A stretch of DNA of 13,881 nt. Origin: Dehalococcoidia bacterium (GTDB lineage Bacteria; Chloroflexota; Dehalococcoidia; Dehalococcoidales; RBG-16-60-22). Made by a program: the position numbers and the translations under genes. Below the pieces are notes generated by a model. It saw only the letters and a program-made list of their open reading frames with translations. It was not told the origin of the DNA and searched no databases. Numbering within the stretch: the first letter of the stretch is position 1; every line of letters starts with the position of its first letter. The DNA lies in NCBI GenBank assembly GCA_030605045.1, contig JAUWBK010000009.1:1-13881 (forward strand), in the 5' to 3' direction. Shown here piece by piece: positions 1 to 6,321 of the stretch.

Positions 1-86
1 ACTAAAATTTTGGGGAAACAATTCGTAGGTAGTTAGCTTTGATTTGTTTTTAGAGTTATGTAAACCTTTCATCAGGATGGAGGCTC

Positions 87-2507
87 GTGCCACTTATTTG
101 TCTTAGTTGTGCCTGGGTGGCGGGTATCTTTCTGGGAGCAGAATTCAAACTATCCCTAGCCCTTATCCTCAGCGGCCTTATCCCCCTCCCCCTGCTTTTC
201 TTCCTCCGTCAACGCAAGAAGATAATAATCTTAAGTAGTCTCTGCCTCATTACCCTCTTCGCTGCTGCCACCTACTCCTACGCAAGCCAGAATATATTTA
301 CTGAAAGTGACCTACGGTTCTCCAACGACAGCGGCATTGCCGAAATCAAAGGGGTTGTATCCAGAGACCCCGAGGTTAGAGATAAAAGTACTCACCTCCA
401 CCTACAAGCCACCGAAATAAAACTAGATGAAGAGTGGCAAGCGGTCAAAGGCAAAGCGCTGCTATTTGTCCCCAGATATCCCGTCTACCGGTATGGTGAT
501 GTGCTCCGGGTAACCGGGAAGCTGGAGACACCTGCCCAGTTTAATGACTTTGATTACCAAGGTTACCTCGCCCACCAGGGAATCTATACGACTATGCTCT
601 ACCCGAGAATAGAAATAGAGGCAAGAGGAAGGGGTTTTAAGCCTTTGGAATGGGTTTACTCACTAAGAAACCACTTTGCCGACACACTGTCGATGGTACT
701 GCCGGAGCCACAGGCATCACTGGCACAGGGTATCATTTTAGGTATTCGGGGTAACATTCCACTATCAATCAAAACCGACTTCGTCCACACTGGCACCGCT
801 CACCTCCTGGCGATATCCGGCCTCCACCTCAGTATCATCGCTGGCATCATGCTCAGCATTGGCGTCTGGCTCTTTGGTCGCAGACGCTACGGCTACATCT
901 GGCTGGCGCTGGGCACAATCTGGATTTACGCCTTGCTCACCGGCATGCACCTACCAGTGGTACGAGGTGCCATTATGGCGAGCCTGTTCCTGACTGCTGA
1001 ACTTTTGGGTAGACAGCGCAGTGCGATAACAGCACTAACTTTCGCCGCGGCGGTAATGGTTGGCATCAGTCCCTATATCCTGGGGGATGCCGCCTTCCAG
1101 TTGAGCTTCCTGGCCATGGCTGGCCTAGTTTTTCTTTTCCCCACCTTCCAGGCACTGGGCAGAAAGGCAGTCGGGACTACTTTTGGTGAAGATGGAGTAT
1201 TAGTATCAGCAGCTAATATTACCAGCGATAGCCTCAGTGTAACCCTAGCGGCAATCATCGCTGTCTGGCCAGTGGTTGCTTATTACTTCGGCATTATTTC
1301 TTTTGTCGGCCCACTAGCCACTTTCCTTGCCCTGCCGGCACTGCCCGGCATTATCATTACCGGCGTGCTAACCGGAGGCCTCGGGCTTATTTTTCTACCC
1401 GCCGCTCAGGTTGTCGGCTGGCTGACCTGGCTTTTCCTATCATATATGCTATTAATCGTTAGTGGTCTGGCCACATCCTCGTTATCATTTATTGAGCTAG
1501 GCTCAGTGGACATTACCCTGGTATGGACTTATTATTTAGTCCTGGCCACGGCGATATTCTTCAGTCGGAAAAAGTTGACTAACCCAATGCCCAAAGCCAC
1601 CGCCCAACTAAAATCAGGGGCAAGTAAATCCGTTAACTTTCTTTCCCGACTACCCAAGAAATGGGTCGTCCCACCACTACTGCTGGTAGCGATACTGGTC
1701 TCGTTCACTGCCGCCACCCTGCCCGATGACAATCTTCACGTCAGCTTCCTTAACGTTGGCCAAGGTGACGCTGTCCTCATTCAGCAAGGGAATCAGCAGG
1801 TCCTGGTTGATGGCGGACCCAGCCCCCAGGCGATAAGCCTAGAGCTGAGCGACAAAATGCCTTTCTGGGATAGAACTATTGAGTTAGTGGTCTTAACCCA
1901 CCCCAACCATGACCACCTCGCCGGTCTGGTCGAAGTGCTGCGACGCTTCCAGGTAACGCAGGTGTTTTATCCTGATTTGGACTACGAGTCGCCACTATAT
2001 GATGAGTGGCTTAAGTTACTCAAGGAAAAGAATATAAAGCACACTATAGCCCATGCCGGTCAGCAGATTGATTTAGGTTCCGGGGCGGTCATAAAGGTGC
2101 TCAATCCACCGATAACTCACCTAACTGGCACCGAGTCGGATACCGACAATAACGGCGTGGTCTTACGCCTGAGCGTAGATAATGTCAGCTTCCTGCTTAC
2201 CGCTGATACCAGGCAGGAAGCAGAGTTTAACCTTATTGCCGATAGGGCCGACCTAAGCAGCGCCGTGCTCAAGGTTGCCCACCACGGCTCGGATACTTCC
2301 ACCACCTCTGAATTCCTGGCGGTGGTCAATCCTCAGCTGGCCGTTATCTCAGTGGGCGAGGATAATAAATACGGCCACCCCGGCGCTGAGGTTTTAGAAA
2401 GGCTGCAAGAGAAGCTCGGCACAGAAAATATATACCGCACTGACCAGCACGGCACGATAGAATTTATTACCGATGGGGAGAGGTTGTGGGTGGAGATGGG
2501 GAGGTGA
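87..2507 (+). CDS. comEC: ComEC/Rec2 family DNA-uptake channel protein
   Basis: This is the inner-membrane channel that carries single-stranded DNA into the cytoplasm during natural transformation. At 806 residues it has the full three-part ComEC layout: an N-terminal DUF4131 region (about 25-175), a multi-helix Competence domain (about 210-500) with the hallmark TGTAHLLAISGLH at 235-247, and a C-terminal metallo-beta-lactamase-like domain from about 550. That last domain keeps its metal-site residues: HPNHDH at 605-610, the aspartate of LTADT at 707, and HHGS at 732-735. The nuclease-like domain therefore looks intact. The GTG start at 87 gives the typical MPLICLS N-terminus. The SD is a little unusual: GGAGG at 79-83 is only 3 nt away, while AGGA at 74-77 is better spaced. 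No pilus or comEA gene is visible here. The family call is firm; active transformation in this organism is not shown. Confidence 0.96.
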   Translation: MPLICLSCAWVAGIFLGAEFKLSLALILSGLIPLPLLFFLRQRKKIIILSSLCLITLFAAATYSYASQNIFTESDLRFSNDSGIAEIKGVVSRDPEVRDKSTHLHLQATEIKLDEEWQAVKGKALLFVPRYPVYRYGDVLRVTGKLETPAQFNDFDYQGYLAHQGIYTTMLYPRIEIEARGRGFKPLEWVYSLRNHFADTLSMVLPEPQASLAQGIILGIRGNIPLSIKTDFVHTGTAHLLAISGLHLSIIAGIMLSIGVWLFGRRRYGYIWLALGTIWIYALLTGMHLPVVRGAIMASLFLTAELLGRQRSAITALTFAAAVMVGISPYILGDAAFQLSFLAMAGLVFLFPTFQALGRKAVGTTFGEDGVLVSAANITSDSLSVTLAAIIAVWPVVAYYFGIISFVGPLATFLALPALPGIIITGVLTGGLGLIFLPAAQVVGWLTWLFLSYMLLIVSGLATSSLSFIELGSVDITLVWTYYLVLATAIFFSRKKLTNPMPKATAQLKSGASKSVNFLSRLPKKWVVPPLLLVAILVSFTAATLPDDNLHVSFLNVGQGDAVLIQQGNQQVLVDGGPSPQAISLELSDKMPFWDRTIELVVLTHPNHDHLAGLVEVLRRFQVTQVFYPDLDYESPLYDEWLKLLKEKNIKHTIAHAGQQIDLGSGAVIKVLNPPITHLTGTESDTDNNGVVLRLSVDNVSFLLTADTRQEAEFNLIADRADLSSAVLKVAHHGSDTSTTSEFLAVVNPQLAVISVGEDNKYGHPGAEVLERLQEKLGTENIYRTDQHGTIEFITDGERLWVEMGR

Positions 2508-2538
2508 ACAACCGAGTGTAAGACAACAAAATCTCACA

Positions 2539-2742
2539 TCACTTGCCAAGAACAATCCTGGCACTGGGAATTGCTATTATTAAAGCTACAATAATAAATA
2601 TCCAGCCAGTCCATACCGGCAGACAGGTAGCCAGCAGCACGCCTATGCCTACCCCAGCGAGAAACTTACCGGTGATGTGCAGGCTGAAGAAAGGGTCTGG
2701 CACCTGTCTAAACTTTGCCACTTTGTTACTATACCAACCCAC
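2539..2742 (-). CDS. Small two-helix membrane protein, unknown function
   Basis: This 67-residue protein has a polar N-terminus (residues 1-26, containing KVAKFRQVPDPFF) followed by two hydrophobic segments, about 27-41 and 45-64. It is probably a hairpin membrane protein. I do not recognise the family. The GTG start at 2742 is chosen because GGAGG (2750-2754 on the + strand as CCTCC) lies exactly 7 nt upstream within AAAGGAGGTGG, one of the strongest SD sites in the window. The gene converges on comEC (31 nt between them) and diverges from lepB. The overlapping plus-strand reading frame over the same bases has no comparable start site. Confidence 0.7.
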   Translation of the reverse strand: MGWYSNKVAKFRQVPDPFFSLHITGKFLAGVGIGVLLATCLPVWTGWIFIIVALIIAIPSARIVLGK

Positions 2743-2834
2743 TTGCCCACCTCCTTTTAGAGTTTAAAAGAATAGATCTCTTACAATTATCCACCTTGCC
2801 ACCACATTTTGTCTATCGTGTATCAGCCTCTAAA

Positions 2835-2864
2835 CTGGCAGGGCAAGGATAAATAGGCTATAAT
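2835..2864 (+). promoter_or_regulatory. Predicted σ70-type promoter of lepB-pyrE
   Basis: A perfect TATAAT at 2859-2864 has CTGGCA (4 of 6 matches to TTGACA) 18 nt upstream at 2835-2840. Transcription would start near 2871, giving a leader of about 20 nt that contains the GGGAG SD (2877-2881) of lepB. The -35 is weak, so the call rests mainly on the -10 box and its placement. Confidence 0.5.
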
Positions 2865-2891
2865 TGGGCTGGACCTGGGAGTAAGTAGCCA

Positions 2892-3473
2892 ATGAAAGCT
2901 TTCTTCAAAGAGATTGCGATAACAGCCATATTAGCTCTAGTAATCTTCGTTTTGCTACAAGTTACCGTCGATACTGTTATCGTTATTGGTATTAGCATGG
3001 AGCCCAGCTTTCATAATGAGCAACGACTGTTGATAAACAAAATCACCTATCGTCTCCACGAACCGGAAAGAGGCGATGTCATTGTTTTTCAGCCGGCCAA
3101 CAGCCAGGAAGGAGACTTCATCAAGCGCATCATCGCACAGCCCGGCGACACGTTAGAGATAAAAGAGGAAGCGGTATATGTTAATGGCACCGAGCTGGAT
3201 GAACCCTATATTGAGAGCCCTCCCCGCTATACCATCAAGGAGCAAAAAATTTCCGAGAATAGTTACTTTGTTCTTGGGGATAACCGGAATAATAGTAATG
3301 ATTCTCACAACGGCTGGGTAGTGCCACGCCAAAACATCGCGGGTAAAGTCTGGCTATCAATCTGGCCACCAGCCGAATGGGGATTCGTTCCCGAATACTC
3401 CTTAACCGAGCAATTAGCCGGCGCGATAAGTAACTATCTGGCTAGATGTCCTATAATATATATAAATAGGTAG
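2892..3473 (+). CDS. lepB: Signal peptidase I
   Basis: This type I leader peptidase removes signal peptides from exported proteins at the outer face of the cytoplasmic membrane. It has 193 residues with one N-terminal membrane helix (about 8-33), the compact Gram-positive-like form. The Ser/Lys dyad is visible: SMEPS gives the nucleophile Ser35, and DFIKRIIAQPGD gives the general-base Lys78. Box E appears as GDNRNNSNDS at 129-138. The ATG at 2892 is 10 nt after GGGAG (2877-2881). pyrE starts 5 nt after the stop, so the two are probably cotranscribed. The tail after the catalytic core (about 155-193) is less conserved. Family and function are secure. Confidence 0.96.
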   Translation: MKAFFKEIAITAILALVIFVLLQVTVDTVIVIGISMEPSFHNEQRLLINKITYRLHEPERGDVIVFQPANSQEGDFIKRIIAQPGDTLEIKEEAVYVNGTELDEPYIESPPRYTIKEQKISENSYFVLGDNRNNSNDSHNGWVVPRQNIAGKVWLSIWPPAEWGFVPEYSLTEQLAGAISNYLARCPIIYINR

Positions 3474-3478
3474 TTAAG

Positions 3479-4057
3479 TTGACGGACAACGTCGAGGAAA
3501 TCTTCCAAAAAGCAGGGGCGCTACTCAAGGGGCATTTTTTGCTAGCCTCCGGATTACATTCTCCCGTCTACTGGGAGAAGTTCCAAGTGCTACAATTTCC
3601 CAACTATACGGAGCCGCTCTGCCGGATGATTGCCAACCACTTCCGCAAGCAGGGTATCCAGGTAGTCGCTGGACCAACGACGGGCGGGATTATCCTCGCT
3701 TTTGAAGTCGCCAAGCAATTAGGCGTCCGCGGCATATTTGCCGAAAAGGAGGGCGACGAAAGAGCCTTCCGGCGAGGTTTCAACATTAACCCTGGAGAGC
3801 GAGTTCTGATCGTTGATGATATCCTAACCACCGGCAGCTCCATCCGCGAAATTATGGCGGCAGTAAGTAAGCTAGGCGGCAAAATAATTGGTATCGGTGT
3901 CCTAGTTGACCGCTCAGAGCAAAAATTAGATTTCGGCGTACCCCTTTTCAGCTGTCATCGTGCCGCAACCACAACCTATAAACCGGAGGACTGTCCTCTG
4001 TGCGCGGCCAAAATCCCGCTGGTCAAACCAGGCAGCAGTCAGCCGCCATCGGGCTAA
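3479..4057 (+). CDS. pyrE: Orotate phosphoribosyltransferase, thermophile-type
   Basis: This enzyme joins orotate to PRPP to form orotidine 5'-monophosphate, the fifth step of pyrimidine synthesis, in the cytoplasm. The 192-residue protein has the PRPP-binding loop VLIVDDILTTGSS at 109-121, the substrate loop around KEGDERAFRRGF (90-101), and the N-terminal GHFLLASGLHSPVYWEKF region (18-35) that places it in orotate PRTases rather than other PRTases. The C-terminal CPLC (172-175) is typical of the short thermophile-type PyrE group. The start is TTG at 3479 with only AGG (3468-3470) as a weak SD, so translation may be coupled to lepB, which ends at 3473. No other pyr gene is in the window. Confidence 0.92.
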   Translation: MTDNVEEIFQKAGALLKGHFLLASGLHSPVYWEKFQVLQFPNYTEPLCRMIANHFRKQGIQVVAGPTTGGIILAFEVAKQLGVRGIFAEKEGDERAFRRGFNINPGERVLIVDDILTTGSSIREIMAAVSKLGGKIIGIGVLVDRSEQKLDFGVPLFSCHRAATTTYKPEDCPLCAAKIPLVKPGSSQPPSG

Positions 4058-4071
4058 AGAGGAGAAGAGAT

Positions 4072-4125
4072 ATGAGAGGGGGCTTCGCCCCTCTTAAACG
4101 CCCTCGATATCCAGTCCGTATTTGA
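4072..4125 (+). CDS. Possible 17-codon ORF within a hairpin, doubtful
   Basis: An ATG at 4072 follows a purine-rich SD-like stretch (AGAGGAG, 4058-4064) that begins right after the pyrE stop, and opens a frame of 17 codons ending in TGA. Its first codons overlap the GC-rich hairpin at 4075-4094, so the peptide (beginning MRGGFAPLK) may just be a by-product of the palindrome. I list it because the SD, start and position between pyrE and the next gene are consistent with a leader or coupling ORF. Nothing about it is recognisable as a protein family. Confidence 0.15.
   Translation: MRGGFAPLKRPRYPVRI
4075..4094 (+). terminator. GC-rich hairpin after pyrE, weak terminator or RNA-stability element
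   Basis: AGAGGGG (4075-4081) pairs with CCCCTCT (4088-4094) around a GCTTCG loop, starting 17 nt after the pyrE stop. There is no T-run after it, only TAAACG, so it is not a convincing intrinsic terminator. It could trim expression between pyrE and the following gene. Confidence 0.35.
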
Positions 4126-4147
4126 TTAAGACCTAGGGAGGTTGATG

Positions 4148-4594
4148 ATGGAAGTCGCCGCTTTGATTGCGATTATCGTGGTCGCCGCTATCCTGGGGTT
4201 TTTCCTAGTCTACTATGCCACCAGGTTAAAATTCGAAAGAAAATTCCGGCAATGGCAGGAGGCAGAACGGCTGAGATGGGAGGCAGAAAAGGAAAGGGTA
4301 GTAAAAGAGGCAATTAGCCAGAGTCGGGCGGTACTGGGCGGTAAATTCACCGAACAAATGGCACCTTACCTCCCCGAGTTTAATTATGACCCTACTGAAG
4401 CCCGCTTTATCGGCAGCCCCATCGACCTAATCATTTTCCCCGGCCTAGCCAAAGGTGAGCCTGAAGAAATCGTCATCATGGAGATAAAAACGGGTAAAAC
4501 CAGCCAGCTTACTCCCCAAGAGAGGAAAATCCGCCAGTTGATTGAGGACGGCATGGTAAGATGGGAACTGCTCCAGAAGCCTCAGGAAGAATGA
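4148..4594 (+). CDS. Membrane-anchored Holliday-junction-resolvase-related endonuclease (Endonuc_Holl family)
   Basis: The 148-residue protein has an N-terminal membrane helix (about 4-23), a charged coiled-coil-like stretch (26-56), and a C-terminal domain matching the family 'endonuclease related to archaeal Holliday junction resolvase'. The conserved block runs YDPTEARFIGSPID (80-93) then VIMEIKTGK (109-117). D93 and E112-x-K114 form a PD-(D/E)XK-type triad, and LTPQERKIRQLIEDGMVRW (121-139) is the family's C-terminal signature. Its substrate is not established; the nuclease role is inferred from the residues. The frame also opens at TTG 4142 and ATG 4145, but ATG 4148 has the best spacing (6 nt) from TAGGGAGG at 4134-4141. 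It is the last gene before the restriction-modification module. Confidence 0.85.
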   Translation: MEVAALIAIIVVAAILGFFLVYYATRLKFERKFRQWQEAERLRWEAEKERVVKEAISQSRAVLGGKFTEQMAPYLPEFNYDPTEARFIGSPIDLIIFPGLAKGEPEEIVIMEIKTGKTSQLTPQERKIRQLIEDGMVRWELLQKPQEE

Positions 4595-4626
4595 GGCGTA
4601 AAGCTCTTTGACTACAGACTCATTCA

Positions 4627-4656
4627 TTGAATTAAAACAATACCTTATGATATTAT
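4627..4656 (+). promoter_or_regulatory. Predicted promoter of the restriction endonuclease gene (leaderless)
   Basis: TTGAAT (4627-4632) and TATTAT (4651-4656) are separated by 18 nt. The ATG of the endonuclease starts 6 nt after the -10 box (GCCTGT), where transcription itself would begin. There is no SD in the region, which fits a leaderless message. Confidence 0.5.
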
Positions 4657-4662
4657 GCCTGT

Positions 4663-5367
4663 ATGACACGGACAATTCCATCAGCCAAAACCATAGTTGA
4701 AGAAGCTCTTAACCGCAATCCTCAACTTGACGTCAATTCTCTACATACCCAGACTTTTAAGCTTATCCTTTATTACAGGTCCAAGTATTATGAAGCCAGC
4801 GTTGATTCATTCCTGTCTGAGCTTGATTTACCTGATAAACTGAAGAGACAAATAAAGCAAAAAATGCTTAAACCAGTGAGGGTTGGAGATAAGAAGTACA
4901 GTAACTTTATGGAAGAAGTATCACGACGTGTTAGCCAAGCTTTCCAACCTATCTCTGGTAATATAGCTGAACTCTGCGCTGAGATTGAACTAATCAGGAT
5001 CAATCTCGTTGAGGGCGTTAATTTTGCGAGGAGACGAGAACGCACAGATTTTACTATCTATTACCCAGATATGCCTCAATGCAAAAGAAAACACAGAGTT
5101 GAAGTTAAAAATGTAAAGCTAAGAGAAAGAGCCACACGAGGGCTGTTATTTGATGGAGACAGTCTTTTTGGTTTCTTTGATGATGAAAATGAATTCACCG
5201 AATCAAATGTCGAAATCATTGATAGCCTATGCACTAAGACTGGTGGATATTGCTACATTCCTCCAACCACTCTAGATAATATGCGCTATAAAGGAATACG
5301 CTTTAGGCCTAACACGGAATTTGGGCGCGATATGTATATGTTCGCCACGACTGGTGAGATAACTTAA
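4663..5367 (+). CDS. Predicted type II restriction endonuclease (PD-(D/E)XK)
   Basis: I do not recognise this 234-residue protein by overall sequence. It contains a plausible PD-(D/E)XK core: D129 in RRERTDFTIYYPD, then E147-V-K149 in HRVEVKNVK 18 residues on, with E109 in the preceding helix as a possible extra acidic ligand. The N-terminal half (about 1-90) is charged and probably helical. Its partner decides the call: it converges on a DNA methyltransferase, and the two stop codons overlap (TTAA at 5364-5367). The genes are more A+T-rich than their housekeeping neighbours, as expected for an acquired module. No SD precedes the ATG at 4663; the promoter geometry predicts a leaderless mRNA, which could keep toxic nuclease levels low. 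No controller (C) protein gene is present. The recognition sequence cannot be read from the protein. Confidence 0.7.
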   Translation: MTRTIPSAKTIVEEALNRNPQLDVNSLHTQTFKLILYYRSKYYEASVDSFLSELDLPDKLKRQIKQKMLKPVRVGDKKYSNFMEEVSRRVSQAFQPISGNIAELCAEIELIRINLVEGVNFARRRERTDFTIYYPDMPQCKRKHRVEVKNVKLRERATRGLLFDGDSLFGFFDDENEFTESNVEIIDSLCTKTGGYCYIPPTTLDNMRYKGIRFRPNTEFGRDMYMFATTGEIT

Positions 5368-6251
5368 CTAGGTGGTCTCCAAAAGTCTAAGATATATTCA
5401 AATGTAGTTCCCAGTGTTATATAGTTACTTGGCCAACCAAAAATCCCAACTTGATTTACAAGGTTTCGTCTGTCCCAGATTATTATGTTTCTTAGCTCAT
5501 ACCCTATATTAGTAAGAGCTTCTATCACATACACATGAACTGGGACACGTTTATTCTCCCACCATAAGTCGGTAACATTAATTATACAGTGCGCCTTTGG
5601 TCTCATAAGAGGCAAAATACCACGATAGATTTCCCCCAAAACTTTGGCGTATTTAATCGGTTCCATCGTTCCCAGGTCATTCGGGTCATTCGAATATTGT
5701 TGCACCGTCAAATAGTGTTCATTTTGTCGTAGGTCGCCTCTTATGCTCTTGTTAAGCCGACGCCTATTAAGCATGTTTGCATACGGGGGTGATGTAACCG
5801 ACAAGGCTACTGTTCCCTCTCGCAGGTACTGTGGTATATTATGTGCATCATCTCTAACAGCTATCTGCTTCGTCTCGTTGAAAAGTCTAGTCTGAGATAA
5901 CCTTGACTTTGCAAACTCTATATATTCTTCTTTCAAGTCAAATCCAACTGCATTTCTATTAAGGTCTTGTGCAGCCAGCAAGGTAGTCCCAATTCCAACA
6001 AACGGATCTATTACTAACTCACCTTCATGCGTGAACAATTTAATGCACTTTGCTGGAAGCCCTATCGGAAACACGGCAGGATGTCTCTTCTTATCTCGAA
6101 TGTCCCGCTTTTCGTAGGAAAACTCCCAAACAGCTACTTGGCTTTGAATCCACTCTTTAGCAGTCAGGCAATTAATATGATTTGGGGGACACTGACAGCT
6201 TCTTTCATAGCCTATCTCTAGTGGTTTAATGATTTCCGTAGTTACAACCAT
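5364..6251 (-). CDS. DNA amino-methyltransferase (N4-cytosine or N6-adenine) of a type II R-M system
   Basis: This 295-residue enzyme transfers methyl groups from S-adenosylmethionine to an exocyclic amino group in DNA, protecting the host from the adjacent endonuclease. The N-terminal CQCPPNHINCLTAKEW (19-34) is typical of a group of DNA modification methylases. RHPAVFP (56-62) looks like motif X, and DPFVGIGTT (82-90) is the AdoMet-binding motif I. GFDL with D105 is motif II, and catalytic motif IV is TSPPY (153-157). TSPPY favours N4-cytosine but does not exclude N6-adenine. Motif I comes before motif IV, the reverse of the common beta-class order. The stretch 158-200 between IV and V is the best candidate for target recognition. 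ATG 6251 has only a weak SD (TAGG, 9 nt away) but a strong promoter just upstream. Confidence 0.92.
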   Translation of the reverse strand: MVVTTEIIKPLEIGYERSCQCPPNHINCLTAKEWIQSQVAVWEFSYEKRDIRDKKRHPAVFPIGLPAKCIKLFTHEGELVIDPFVGIGTTLLAAQDLNRNAVGFDLKEEYIEFAKSRLSQTRLFNETKQIAVRDDAHNIPQYLREGTVALSVTSPPYANMLNRRRLNKSIRGDLRQNEHYLTVQQYSNDPNDLGTMEPIKYAKVLGEIYRGILPLMRPKAHCIINVTDLWWENKRVPVHVYVIEALTNIGYELRNIIIWDRRNLVNQVGIFGWPSNYITLGTTFEYILDFWRPPS

Positions 6252-6273
6252 TTCTCTAGACCTATCTTCTTAT

Positions 6274-6302
6274 ATTATATCTGTCCCGGAGCAAAATGTG
6301 AA
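6274..6302 (-). promoter_or_regulatory. Promoter of the methyltransferase gene
   Basis: Read on the minus strand, TTCACA (5 of 6 to consensus; 6297-6302) is followed after 17 nt by a perfect TATAAT (6274-6279). The start would be near 6267, about 16 nt before the ATG. This is much stronger than the endonuclease promoter on the other side, which fits the need to methylate before cutting. Confidence 0.65.
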
Positions 6303-6321
6303 TTTTCATCAAATAAGTTTT

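Noticed and set aside
1..86. Possible gene end or RNA element before comEC
   Set aside because: I could find no convincing frame, hairpin or promoter in this short A+T-rich stretch apart from the SD of comEC.
2543..2767. Plus-strand frame of 74 codons over the small membrane protein gene
   Set aside because: It lacks an SD, and its peptide is low in recognisable structure, while the minus frame has an ideal SD and two clean membrane helices.
4608..4636. Alternative endonuclease promoter TTGACT (4608-4613) with ATTAAA
   Set aside because: The -10 match is poor compared with TTGAAT/TATTAT, although it would give a leader of about 20 nt and cannot be fully excluded.
4445..4681. Minus-strand frame across the end of the Endonuc_Holl gene and the endonuclease promoter
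   Set aside because: It overlaps the conserved C-terminus of a real gene and has no ribosome site.
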